Shown: positions 21,430-33,443 of the stretch, in pieces
Layout of the letters: each line of letters opens with the position of its first letter
Numbering within the stretch: the stretch's first letter is position 1
Assembly: GCA_005656395.1 (NCBI GenBank)
Contig: SRSI01000010.1
Coordinates: 2,790,001 to 2,854,000 of the forward strand
DNA length: 64,000 bases
From: Strongyloides papillosus
Taxonomy: Eukaryota > Nematoda > Chromadorea > Rhabditida > Strongyloididae
Reading direction: 5' to 3'
The notes under the pieces: generated by a model
Database searches by the model: none
What the model was told of the DNA's origin: nothing
Seen by the model: only the letters and a program-made list of their open reading frames with translations
Translations under genes and position numbers: made by a program

Positions 21430-23724
21430 TTTTAGAAAGTTTAGTTTAATATATATCGTTAAAAATTTCTCGTGAATGTGTAAAAATTATAGATACTAAA
21501 AGTAAGGTTATTAATAATTTATCAAAGGATATTTACAAAAAAATATGATTTCTAATTTAAAGTGATTATTTTAAGTATATAAACTTGTGTTTTATGAAAA
21601 ACTAATAAAATTCAATCTTATCAAAACAAAAGGGATTTGTTTTGATTTTCTAAATATTAATAAAATTTGAAAAATTGTAACCATATTTTAAGTAAGTAAT
21701 ATGGTATGAACATCAAAAGAATGTTAACCTATACACACTAACTGAAGATTGTATTAATAATTTTAGAATTGTTTTACATTTGAAATTTTTATTTCAGAGA
21801 AATTAAATAAAATAAATTTCTATAAAAAATCATGTTCATTACTAGAGTAGAAAAGTGATGATAAAAAATAATTATTTTATAATGACAACGTAGTGATATA
21901 AGTTTATTTAAATTTTATTAAATTATGTTATAATTCATTGATACTTTAATTGTATCTTTAAAAAATTATATTTAATAAAAATAGCCTTTTTTAAGTTATT
22001 AAAGATACATTTCAACTTAGAATGTAAACGTTGTTTAGGCAGAACAATCAAATAATAATACAATATAATGCTTGTTTCCTTTTTTAAAATATGTTTGGTA
22101 ATTCTCACTAATAAAGGTTTTTTTAAGTTTTTTTTATTGATTATAATTGAAAAGATCTTTTTAAAGTTTTTTTATTGATGATAATTGAAAAGATTTAGTA
22201 TATTTTTTTTGAAAACATTTCTTATGAATTTTTCTAATAATGACGATATTTATAATAAGAATTTTTTTTATTTACACTTTTGTTTTCTAAGAAATTTATA
22301 CTATTTTTAGTTTACTTCGACAGCTTTATATACTGTAGAAAATAATAGAGTAAGATTTTTTTTTAAATATGTTGAATTTATAACGAAAGAATAATTTAAA
22401 TATTAAAAATCTGACTAAAGACATATAATATTGTATTTCTCAAATGTTTATGTTTTAAAATACAATATTAAATAATTAAGAAATGAAAAAAAAATTTTTT
22501 CACATAAAGATTAAATGTTATTTTTAGTCATGAAAAAGTGTTAATTTTTACAAACAATGAAATTTTGTAAAAATTTCAAATTAATCCTATGAATCACAAT
22601 ATGTATCTATTTTTTAAAATAAATATAATACATATCTTGAGATTAAATATTTGTTTTATGATAAATACCTAGCTTAATTAATTACGTACATCAATATAAT
22701 TATCCATCAAAAAAATTCAATCATAAATAGGATATATTAGATTTCATTCATCTGTTGTTAAAACTTTCCTACATTCACAAAATGCTTTTCTAATTAATTC
22801 TGGTAAAGCAAATGTTATTGTCATAGAATAACTTCATTTATATCTTCAAGAACATTATCATTCTTCTTTCTCAACTTTGATACTAGATCATTTATCAGAT
22901 ACATATAAAGAAAAGTAATTTACTTTAATGCGCCTTCTGTTTTTACCTGTCAAATTATCCATACAAAATTATCCAACCTACCCAATATTTTTATACTAAA
23001 AATCATAATCAAAATTTTTCAATAAACAGTCTGCAAATTTGCTTGAAAATCCTATAAATTAGTTTCACAAGTAACAAACCTTCTGCACTTGTTCCTGTTT
23101 GTATATTTTCATTATTTAAAGCTAAAAATAGGAAATAATTCTTTTAAGAAATTATCCCCCTCTAATATATATCGGCATTATTCAATTTATACAGAAAAAT
23201 AAATAAATACAAAAATTTAAATGTAATTTTAGATAGTAAAAAAAACAAAATAAATATTTTTTAATTTCTAGAATAAATTTATTTCATCATACAAATAAAC
23301 ATAAATTTAAGTATAATTTCATAAAAAATTGTAAATAAAGTTATTAAGATCTAAACAAATTATTAATATATTCAAAAATAACATTAAAATTGAGAAATAT
23401 TCACAAAAAATATAAAAATTGGTTTGTGAATTGTTGCTTAGTGTTGTGGTACAATTGATTGCTTATTCTTAGAAAAACTTTTGAACACTACTTAAAGTTA
23501 ATTTAAAATTTTCTTAAGATATACTAAAGGAAGTCGATCAGGGGACCAAAGAATGTGACGATAGTGAAATACTGTACTTGAAACTAATCTTCCGCATTAT
23601 AGAATAATATTCTAAAAACCGAATAAGTATCATCTTTAGACATGACAAAATTTATCCAAATTATAAAATAATTTAGAATTTTAACCATCATTTGTAATTG
23701 AATTTTTTTGATTTGACAGACAAT
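21430..23724. other. Array spacer, diverged copy
   Basis: Noncoding AT-rich spacer between receptor copies 3 and 4. It aligns with the other spacers but is more diverged. A decayed copy of the 98-codon frame can be traced at about 22700-23000, with several stops. There are T-rich direct repeats near 22125-22190 (a TTTTTAAGTTTTTTTATTGAT-like unit occurs twice). No intact gene. Confidence 0.55.
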
Positions 23725-24696
23725 TTACCTTCGATAAGGAATTTTGATATTAACCTTGTTCTTAAACTTTTTAGAACATCCAAAAAAGGTTTTCAATGCT
23801 TTTCTTAATTCCCTGCTAAAAATTAAATTTAACATAAACGTTAATAATCTCCACTTACCATGAATAAATAAGAAAATAGAAATCACCAACAGATGTTAAA
23901 TCAAATGCTACAATATAGAGAAAATAAATTATATGATCAAATGATTTAATTTCATATTTTAGGGTAATAGACTTACAAATATTGTAAGCCTCAACAGTGG
24001 ATAAAGTTAAAAAAATAAAAGTTGAGTATATGGTATAATACAGTTCTTTTTTGTATTTGTTACCAAGTTGATTGTGGTTCTTCAATGTTAAAATGGTCAT
24101 TACGTTGAAGATACATGTTGCAATATAAATGATTCCAGATAAAAAGACTTGACAAAAGATTTGATAATAAATTTCATTTTTAGATGTCAGAGATGGGGCT
24201 AAGTAACCATATAGATCTGATTTTATGTATCTTGGATTGAATAGAATGGTCCCAAGTCCAATAATTGTTGATAATACTATAGAAAATAGTAATATAATAA
24301 AAACTATTTTTGACTTTGAAAAATAAAGTTTATATGATAAAGGATACTTAACAGCTATACATCTATTTATACTAATGAAAAGTGTAATAAGGAACATAAA
24401 AGTTGTTTGTTGTGTTGCTAAAACATGGAACATTGTTGCCGTCCAGATATTGTTTTTCATAAAATTATTATAAAATCCCCATCGAGGAATTCTAAATAAT
24501 ATATAAACAGTCATAGTATAAGCAATTTCATTAGTTAATTTACAAACAATTATTGTATAAAATTGTTTGTTAAAATGGACATTTTTATTTTTGATTTCTT
24601 TTATTATAAAACATATATTGACAGAATCATTAAAAGCATTGATGGTATCTTAGATATAATATGAATAATGTCGACAACCAAAAACACATCAAACAT
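23725..24696 (-). pseudogene. Chimeric, frameshifted serpentine chemoreceptor, array copy 4 (B/A hybrid)
   Basis: The start codon is at 24696, exon 1 runs 24696-23859 and the last exon is 23815-23725. Near 24605-24612 there are two extra adenines (TTATAAAAC against TTATAAC in copies 2 and 6). This breaks the frame between TM1 and TM2; the frame is open from TM2 onward (219 codons from 24514). The N-terminal half carries subtype B signatures (IPRWGFYNNFM, NRCIAVKYP). From about 24250-24271 onward it switches to subtype A and is almost identical to copy 1 through the last exon. This is a recombination or gene-conversion product, probably nonfunctional because of the frameshift unless that is a sequencing error. 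Confidence 0.75.
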
Positions 24697-25436
24697 TTTT
24701 AGAAACTAAATCTAATAAATACAGTTAGAAAAAATTTCTCGTGAATCTATAGAAGTTAGTGGTGCTAAAAGTAACATTATTTATAGTTTTTCAAACGATA
24801 TTTGCAAAAAGAATATACTTTATTGTTTTGAAGTGATTATTCACTCAAAGTTAAAAACACGAATTAGATTAACACGTATGTATTTCTGTACGAATTGACA
24901 TAAAATATGAATTCAAAAAAATCTTTTACTATACGAATTTTTAAAGCACGTATTTATAACTGAGTAAAATATTTTTATTTGTGTAGTCTCGCCTACAAAT
25001 AACATATTAACAACAATTATAATTAACAACATAAAATTAACAATTAACATATATAACAATTAACATGGATAACAATTATACTTAACGATCGAATTACTTT
25101 TTAGCTTAGATGATTTTCGTAATATTAAATAAATGTTTCTATTGTTACAGTATTCATTACCGTGATTGTTTTTATCTTGATCCGAAAACTTTACATAATA
25201 CCACGGAGCTCATCCTCACTACTGTATGAATTCGTATTAAAGAAACTTCTATCCAAAATCTTTTTTATTTCATTAATTATATATATTTCAGTTAAACTAT
25301 AATAAAAATCAAATTTTTGCTAGTTTTTCTGGGATTCAGAGAGAGTGAAAATGTAAGCTATTTATCTACAATAATTACTAAAGCTTTTTTTAGGTTTGCT
25401 GGGATTCCTGTGATTCAGAAAAAACTTTAAGAAATC

Positions 25437-25536
25437 GGGTAAAGGTACACTAGCCGTATTGGGTTATTATGTATTTGCCCCCTTTGTATTAGAGGTAAAT
25501 ATATATTAGCCCAATACGGCTTGTGTGCCTTTACCC
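25437..25536 (+). repeat. 100-bp palindromic mini-element, copy 1
   Basis: The sequence begins GGGTAAAGGTACACTAGCCG and ends with its inverted complement (…GTGTGCCTTTACCC), about 28 bp per arm around a 44-bp AT-rich loop. The inverted copy is at 25733-25832. It looks like a very small hairpin MITE or a structured RNA/DNA site. Confidence 0.9.
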
Positions 25537-25625
25537 ATCGTATTGATATCTGCACAAATTTTAAAAAAACATATTATTAAATAATTATTTCTATTAAAAA
25601 AAACACAATTTTAAACAAATATTTC

Positions 25626-25708
25626 TATTAAAAAAACATTAATTCTTAATAATCTTCTTATTAAAAAAACATTAATTCTTAACAATCTTCTTATTAAAAA
25701 ACAATTTC
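25626..25708 (+). repeat. 33-bp tandem repeat
   Basis: A 33-bp unit beginning TATTAAAAAAACATTAATTC is present in a little over two copies, with one base difference (AATAATC against AACAATC). It lies between the two palindromes. Confidence 0.75.
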
Positions 25709-25732
25709 TAACAGCCTTTTTATTTTGAAAAT

Positions 25733-25832
25733 GGGTAAAGGCACACTAGCCGTATTGGGCTAATATATATTTACCTCTAATACAAAGGGGGCAAATACAT
25801 AATAACCCAATACGGCTAGTGTACCTTTACCC
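25733..25832 (-). repeat. 100-bp palindromic mini-element, copy 2 (inverted)
   Basis: This is nearly the exact reverse complement of 25437-25536, with only a few differences. The two copies are about 200 bp apart, so the whole 25437-25832 segment can fold into one large hairpin, or each copy can fold by itself. Confidence 0.9.
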
Positions 25833-26045
25833 ATACGATAATATCGTGTTTCATATATACCATATATTTGTGTTTCATGTGCACTATATATTAGTGTTTT
25901 GCAGAACAATTAATTCGTACTTTAATATACGTTTTATTGTTATAGTTTTAGGCATCTAATATCATGAAAAATTCGTACAATAAAGTACGAATCCTAAAAT
26001 TCGTATAATTAAAATACGAATTAAACTTGTTTTCAATTCTGAGTG

Positions 26046-27019
26046 ATTTAACCATTAAAAATTTTGGTTAATTAACAATTCAAAAAATTTTATTCTTATC
26101 AAAACAAAGAGAATTTATTTTGATATATTAAAAAATCTTTAGAAATTACCATCTTATTTTAAGCAAGTTATTTTTTAAAAACACTAGGACTTTATAAGTC
26201 TATGAAATTTAAGTCAAAAGTGTATTTGTAATTTCAGAATGTGTTGTGTGCTTGCAAATTAAAATTCAAAGAAATGAAATTAACTATAGATTAAATTAAA
26301 ATAATTTTTATAAAAAAACCTGTTCGCCACTAGAATAAAAAAAAAATTATACAAAATAATCTTTCTACTACGATATATTTCAACTTAAGAAAATATTGTT
26401 GTTTAGATAATACAATAAAATAATAACACAATATTATGTTTGCTTCGTTTTTTTTAATTAATACACGAGTGGTTAATAAAATAAAATGTTTCCTTTAATT
26501 GATAATAATTGAAAAAAATTTAAAATCCTTTCTATTTTTGTTTTAAAATTTATATTATAAATATTTATAATAATAATGATATTCATATCACGTACTTTGT
26601 GTTATTTACACTTTTATTTTTCAACAATCTCATGCTAATTTTTGTTTACCCCGAAAGCTTAATATACAGCAGGAAATCATAGTGCAAGCTTTATTTTTTA
26701 TATGTTGAATTTATAACGGAAAGTAATAGAAATATTTAAAAAATCAATTAAGGATACATAGAATTTTATCTTTAAACAATCTTTTTTATAAAAGATTGTA
26801 TTAACATATCTAAACGATGAAAAGAAGTTTTTTCACATAATAAAATAAATATTATTTTTAGTCAGTTATTAAAGGTGTTAATTTTTATAAACAAATTTAT
26901 TTTGTCAAGGTTTTAAATTATTTTTAAGAATCACAATAAGTATCTACCTTCTTAACAAAAAAAACGTAATACATTTCTTGAGATTATGTATTTTATTTTA
27001 CAGTAAATACATCATAAAA
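26046..27019. other. Duplicated array spacer
   Basis: Spacer resuming after the 1.2-kb insertion. From about 26520 it is almost identical to 2210-2710 and to 29680-30180. No gene is seen. Confidence 0.6.
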
Positions 27020-27316
27020 TTAAATACATACATCAATATAATTACTCAACAAGAAAAATTGATCATAATAAGGATATATTTCATACCATCCATCTTCTGT
27101 AAATGCTTTTTTAAATTCACAAAATGTTTTCGTAATTATTTCTTGTGTAGAAAAAGTTATTGTCGTAGAATAACCTTCAAGAAAATTATCATTCTTCTTC
27201 TTAATTTCAAACATTAGTCCCTTTATCTTATCCATATGTAGAAAAATAATAAGCCTTAATGCACCTACTTTTTTATCTATCAAATGAGCCATACAATATA
27301 ATTCAAGCTTACTCAA
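27020..27316 (-). other. Conserved 98-codon open frame in spacer, copy 2
   Basis: This differs from the frame at 2711-3007 by a single residue (Leu for Ile near the end). It is likewise open for 98 codons, with the first ATG at codon 9. The surrounding 1.2 kb is just as conserved between the copies, so the open frame may be kept by recent duplication and not by selection. No family is recognised. Confidence 0.3.
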
Positions 27317-28097
27317 TTTTTTTCTATGTCAAAAAATATAACTCCTTCTATTAGATCTATATTAAATATTTATTGATCAATAATCTGCAAATTTTGCTTC
27401 GCAATCCTCTAAATCAGTTTTACATCTAATCGACCTGCTGCGCTCGTCGCTGCTCGTATATTTTTATTTTTGAAAGTTTAGAAATGAAAAACAATTTTCT
27501 GACGAAATGTTCTCCTCTAATATATTGTTGATAATGCTAAATTTATACAAAAAATAAATAATAAATAAATACAAAATTTTAAATATAATTTTCGGATAAT
27601 AAAAACAGAATGAGTGATTTTTTATTATTAGAATAAATTTACTTCATCATTTATATAAACATGGATTTTTATGTATTTTCAAGAAGTTTTGTAAGTAAAG
27701 TTATTAGGATCGGAAAAAAGCCATTAAAGTATTCAAAAATAAGCCTCAATGGAGAGGGATTTACAAGTGAAGTAATAAAAAAAATTTGGGAATTGTCAAT
27801 TAATGCTTTGTTACTATTGAATGCCTGATTCTTGGAAAAAATATTGAACTATACTTGAAGGCCAATTTAAAATTTTCAGAAGGCATGCCAAAGGAATTTG
27901 TCCTAAAGACAAAAAGAATGTGACTATTGTTAAATACTGTACTTGAAACTAACTTTCCTACATTATAAGAATAAGACTTTATGAACAAAATAACCATCAT
28001 TTCTGGTCTTGTAAAAATTATCCAAATTCAAAAATGATATTAGAATTCAAACGATCTTTTGTAATTGAATTATGCCTTTTAGAATTAAAAAAACAAA
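27317..28097. other. Duplicated array spacer
   Basis: Noncoding; near-identical to 3008-3788. It contains the same GC-rich patch and the 3' flank of receptor copy 5. Confidence 0.6.
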
Positions 28098-29070
28098 TTA
28101 CCTTCGATAAGGAATTTTGATATTAACTTTATTATTCAATTTTTTAGAACATCCGAAAAGAGTTTTTAAAGCATTTCTTAATTCACTACTAAAAATTCAA
28201 TTTTACTAAGACATAAATGTTTAAAATTTCCACTTACCATGAATAAATAAGAAAATAGAAATCTCCAACAGATCTTAAATCAAATGCCACAATAAAGAGA
28301 AAATAAATTATATGATTAAATAATTTAATTTCATATTTTAGGTTAATAGACTTACAAATATAGTAAGCCTCAGCAATGGATAAAGTTATAAAAGTAAAAA
28401 TTGAGTATATGACATAATATAGTTCTCTATTGTGTTTATTACAAATCATATTGTGTTTCTTCAATGTTAAAATAGCCATTACGTTGAAAGTACATGTTGC
28501 AATATAAATGATTCCAGACAAAAAGACTTGACAAAAGATTTGATAATAAATTTCATTTTTAGATGTCAATGATGGGGCTAAGTAACCATATAGATCTGAT
28601 TTTATGTATCTTGGATTGAATAGAATGGTCCCAAGTCCAATAATTGTTGAAAATAGGATAGAAGATAGTAATATAATAACTATTTTTGGCTTTGAAAAAT
28701 AAAGTTTATATAATAAAGGATATTTAACAGCTATATATCTATTTATAGTAAGAAAAAGTGTTATAAGATACATAAAAGTTATTTGTTGTGTTGCTAAAAC
28801 ATAGAGAGTTGTTGCCGTCCAATTATTTTTTTCCCAAAAATTAATAACAAATCCCCACTTAGGCAATTTAACAAATATAAAAAGAGTTATAATAAAAATA
28901 ATTTCATTTGTTAATTTACAGACAATTATTATATAAAATTGTTTGTTAAAATGGACATTCTTTTTTTTGATTTCTTTTATTATAACAAATACTGACAGTA
29001 TCATTAAAAGCGTTGACGGTATCTTATATATAAGTTGAATGATGTCGACAACCGAAGCTATACTGACCAT
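28098..29070 (-). CDS. Serpentine chemoreceptor, array copy 5 (subtype A), Srv/Srg-like 7TM GPCR
   Basis: Intact gene: exon 1 29070-28238 (ATG to GTAAGT donor), a 49-bp intron, exon 2 28188-28098, giving 307 residues. The layout and seven helices are as in copy 3, and the first 200 residues are nearly the same. The segment around 28410-28500 (third cytoplasmic loop, with HNMICNK) and the last exon resemble subtype B, so this copy is also mosaic. NRYIAVKYP follows TM3. Putative neuronal chemoreceptor. Confidence 0.83.
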
Positions 29071-31255
29071 TTTTAAAAAGTTTAGTTTAATATATATTGT
29101 TTAAAAAGTTTCTCGTGAATCTGTGAAATTATAGTTACTAAAATTAATGCTATTAATCATTTATAACGATATTTACAAAGGGACATAATTTATATTATAG
29201 AATGATTATTTTAACCATATAAACTTCCGCTTAATTAAGAGCTTAGAATTTCTAGTTCTACGAAAAAAATTATTTTGATTTTTGAAGAATTAATATATTT
29301 GAAGAGATTATCATTTTTTTAAGCAAATGCTTTACTAGGGATAACATAATTCTGTTAATATATGCACTTAAACTTAAAACTATATTTATTATTTGAGAAT
29401 AGTAATATATTTGTAATTTATGTTTCATAATAAATTAAATTAGTTACAAATTAAAATAATTTCTATAAATAAAATTGTTCAACATTAGAATAAAAAAGTG
29501 ACAATACAAGATAATTCTTTTATTACGATATATTTCGACTAATGATAATATTGTTGTTTATATAGTACAATAAATTATTAATGATAGAATATTATGCTTG
29601 TTTCGTTTTTAAAATAAATTTGCCGTTAATTAAAAAAAAGATATTTCTCCTAATTTCCTTTAATTGATAATAATTGGAAAAAATTTAATATCCTTTCTAT
29701 TCTTTTTTAAAATTTATATTATGAATATTTATAATAATAATGATATTCATATCACGTACTTTGTGTTATTTACACTTTTGTTTTTCAACAATCTCATACA
29801 AATTTTTGTTCACCCCGAAAGCTTAATATACAGCAGAAAATCATAGTTCAAGCTTTATTTTTTATATGTTGAATTTATAACGGAAAGTAATAGAAATATT
29901 TAAAACATCAATTAAGGATATATTAAATTTCATCTTTAAACATTTTTTTAAAAAACATTGTATTAACATATCTAAACGATGAAAAGAAGTTTTTTACATA
30001 ATAAAATAAATATTATTTTTAGTCAGTTATTAAAGGTGTTAATTTTTATAAACAAATTTATTTTGTCAAAGTTTTAAATTATTTTTAAGAATCACAATAA
30101 GTATCTACCTTCTTAACAAAAAAAACGTAATACATTTCTTGAGATTATGTATTTTATTTTACAGTAAATACATCATAAAATTAAATACATACATCAATAT
30201 AATTACTCAACAAGAAAAATTGATCATAATAAGGATATATTTCATACCATCCATCTTCTGTAAATGCTTTTTTAAATTCACAAAATGTTTTCGTAATTAC
30301 TTCTTGTGTAGAAAATGTTATTGTCGTAGAAAAACCTTCACAAAAATTATCATTCTTCTTCTTAATTTTAAAAATTAGTTCTTTATCTTATCCATATGTA
30401 GAAAAATAATAAGCCTTAGTGCACCGACTGCTTTACCTATCAAATTATCCATATAATATAATTCAAGATTACTCAATTTTTCCTATGTCAAAAAATATAA
30501 CAGCTTCTATTAGATCTATATCAAATATTTATTGATAAATGATCTGCAAATTTTGCTTCAACATCCTCTAAATTGGTTTTACATCTAATCGACCCGCTGC
30601 GCTCCTCACTGCTCGTATATTTTTATTATTGAAAGTTTAGAAATGGAAAACAATTTTCTGATGAAATCTTCTCTTCTAATATATTGTTGACAATACTAAA
30701 TTTATACAGAAAAATAAATAATAAATAAATACAAAATTTTAAATATAATTATGGATAATAAAAACAGAATGAGTGATTTTTTATTATAAAAATAAATTTA
30801 TTTCATCATTTATATAAACATGGATTTTTATGTATTTTCAAGAAGTTTTGTAAGTAAAGTTATTAGGATCGGAAAAAAGTTATTAAAGTATTCAAAAATA
30901 AGCCTCAATGGAGAGGGATTTACAAGTGAAGTAATAAAAAAAATTTGGGAATTGTCAATTAATGCTTTGTTACTATTGAATGCCTGATTCTTGGAAAAAA
31001 TATTGAACTATGCTTGAAGGCTAATTCAAAATTTTCAGAAGGCATGCCAAAGGAACTTGTCCTAGAGACCAAAGAATGTGACTATACTTAAATACTGTGT
31101 TTGAAATTAACTTTCCCACATTATAAGAATAAAATTCTATGAACAAAATAACCATCATTTCTAGTCTTTAAAAAATTATCCAAACTCAAAAAATTATATA
31201 GAATTCAAATCATCTTTTGTAATTGAATTATATCTTTTAGAATTAAAAAAACAAA
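29071..31255. other. Duplicated array spacer with third copy of the 98-codon frame (broken)
   Basis: This spacer is the close counterpart of 1600-3788. The 98-codon frame is recognisable at about 30181-30480, but a one-base loss near 30375-30382 and other changes break it. The block 30593-30625 repeats the GC-rich patch at 3121. No intact gene is seen. Confidence 0.6.
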
Positions 31256-32228
31256 TTACTTTTGATAAGGAATTTCTATATTGATCTTGTTATTGAATTT
31301 TTTAGAACACCCAAAAAGAGTTTTCAATGACTTTCTTAGTTCATTGCTAAAAATTCAATTTCACTTATACATAAATGTTGAAAATCTGCACTTACCATGA
31401 ATAAATAAGAAAGTAGAAATCTCCAATAGATGATAAATCAAATGCCACAAAATGGAGAAAAAAAAGTATATGACTAAATGATTTAATTTCATATTTTATA
31501 GCCACAATGTTGCAAACAAAGAAAGCTTCAACAAATGATAATGTTACAAAAATAAAAATTGAGTACATAATATAACATAATTCTTTTTTGTATTTATTAC
31601 CAATTATATTGTGTTTCTTTAATGCTAAAATAGCCGTTACGTTAAAAGTGCATGTTGCAATGGAAATGAGTCCAAATAAAAAGATTGTGTAAAAGATTTG
31701 ATAATAAATTACGTTTTTAGACTTAAAAATAGGGATAAAGTAACCAAATAAATCAGATTTTTTGTATGTTGGATTAAAAAAAAAATTTCCAAGTCCAATA
31801 ATTGTTGAAAATAGGATAGAAGATAGTAATATAATAACTATTTTTGACTTTGAAAAGTAAAGCTTATATAATAAAGGATACTTAACAGCTATACACCTAT
31901 TTATACTAATTAAAAGTGTTATAAGAAACATAAAAGTTGTTTGTTGTGTTGCTAAAACATGGAACATTGTTGCCGTCCAGATATTGTTTTTCATAAAATT
32001 ATTATAAAATCCCCATCGAGGAATTCTAAATAATATATAAACAGTCATAGTATAAGCAATTTCATTAGTTAATTTACAAACAATTATTATATAAAATTGT
32101 TTGTTAAAATGGACATTTTTATTTTTTATTTCTTTTACTATAACATATATTGACAGAATCATCAAAAGCATTGATGGCATCTTATATATAAGTTGAATAA
32201 TGTCAATAACCAAAATCACATAAACCAT
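31256..32228 (-). CDS. Serpentine chemoreceptor, array copy 6 (subtype B), Srv/Srg-like 7TM GPCR
   Basis: Intact two-exon gene: exon 1 32228-31396, a 49-bp intron, exon 2 31346-31256, giving 307 residues. Subtype B features are IPRWGFYNNFM before TM3, NRCIAVKYP after it and KKSDLFGYF in the second extracellular loop. A patch of about 80 bp at 31800-31880 (TM4) is A-type, so a short conversion tract is likely. It is the last receptor of the array; the duplicated upstream spacer continues to about 33190 and then ends abruptly. Putative chemosensory GPCR with unknown ligand. Confidence 0.83.
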
Positions 32229-33443
32229 TTTTAGAATCTTAATCTAATATATTGTTATATATATAATACATAGTGATTGATTAATATATACTATGTATAT
32301 TTTACATAAATATATGCATGAATTTGTAGTGTAAATTATGTTTAAACCAACTACTGTTGGGTAAGTTACCTATTTTTTTAATTAATTATATATATTTTAG
32401 TTTTATATACACGATTAAATAATTATCTTAAATATTGCATATATACAGTTAAAAAAAAATTTCTCATGAATCTATAAAAATTATTTGTACTAAAAATAAC
32501 GTTATTAATCATTCATCAAACGATATTTACAAAAAGAACATAATCTATAGTTGGAATTGATTATTTTAATTGTATAAACTTTTGCTTAATTAACAACTAA
32601 AAAATTTTAGTTCTATCAACAAAAAAATTATTTTGATTTTTTTTATACTAATAATTTTGAAGAAAGCATCATCTTATTTTTAGCAAATGCTTCATTATGG
32701 ACATCATAACTCTGTTAATTTATGCACTTTAACTCAAAAACATATTTATCATTTGGGAATGTTTATATATTTGTAATTTATGTTTAATAATAAATTAAAT
32801 TAATTATAAATTAAAATAATTTTTATGAAAAAACATGTTCGCCACTAGAATTAAAACGTGATGATAATAAAATAACTATTTTATTACGATATATTTCAAC
32901 TAAAAATTAATGTTGTTGTGAAGATAGTACAATAAAATAATGACGAATGAATATTATGCTTATTTCGTTTTTAAAATAAATTTGCCGTTAACTAAAAAAA
33001 ATTTAATATCCATTCTATTCATTTTTAAAACTTATATAATGAATATTTACAATAATAATAATATTCACATTACGTAGTTTTTGTTATTTACACTTTTGTT
33101 TTTCAACGATCTCATGCTCTTTTTTAGTTTATGCCGAAAAATTAATATACACCAGAAAATCACAGTGCAAACTTTATTTTTAATATGTTGGATCACTAAA
33201 TATATTTTAATAAATTTTTAGATAAAATTTAGATTCAGATTGTAAATCTTATTTAACTGACAAACACTAATAAAAACATATATGTTTTAAAAAATTATTT
33301 GGAAGGCCCATTACAGAAGATCTCTTGAATCTTATCAAAAAATCCAAGAATTTATATTTTCGATACTTCTATAGTCTTTTTTATTCAACTTATAAAACAT
33401 TTTTTTATCACTTTACTCAAAGTAATTAATAAAAAACAATCTA
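32229..33443. other. Upstream spacer of receptor copy 6 and end of the array duplication
   Basis: The segment 32229-33185 matches 4765-5670 in the spacer beside copy 2. Homology stops at about 33190, which marks the right edge of the duplicated unit. The remaining 250 bp are unique AT-rich sequence up to the next TIR element. No gene is visible. Confidence 0.6.

Larger units (their letters stand above)
24842..26045. mobile_element. 1.2-kb TIR element (CACTCA ends, ATT duplication) with nested palindromes
   Basis: The receptor spacer is split by a 1,204-bp insertion flanked by ATT (24839-24841, 26046-26048). Its ends are inverted repeats beginning CACTCA, about 17 of 21 positions matching. 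The motif TTCGTA or its complement recurs many times in both subterminal regions (24870-24960, 25220-25235, 25910-26030), as at transposase binding sites. The 3-bp duplication and CACT terminus resemble CACTA/EnSpm elements, but the fifth base is C, so the superfamily is uncertain. There is no coding capacity. The centre holds two 100-bp palindromes in opposite orientation and a 33-bp tandem repeat. Confidence 0.75.
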
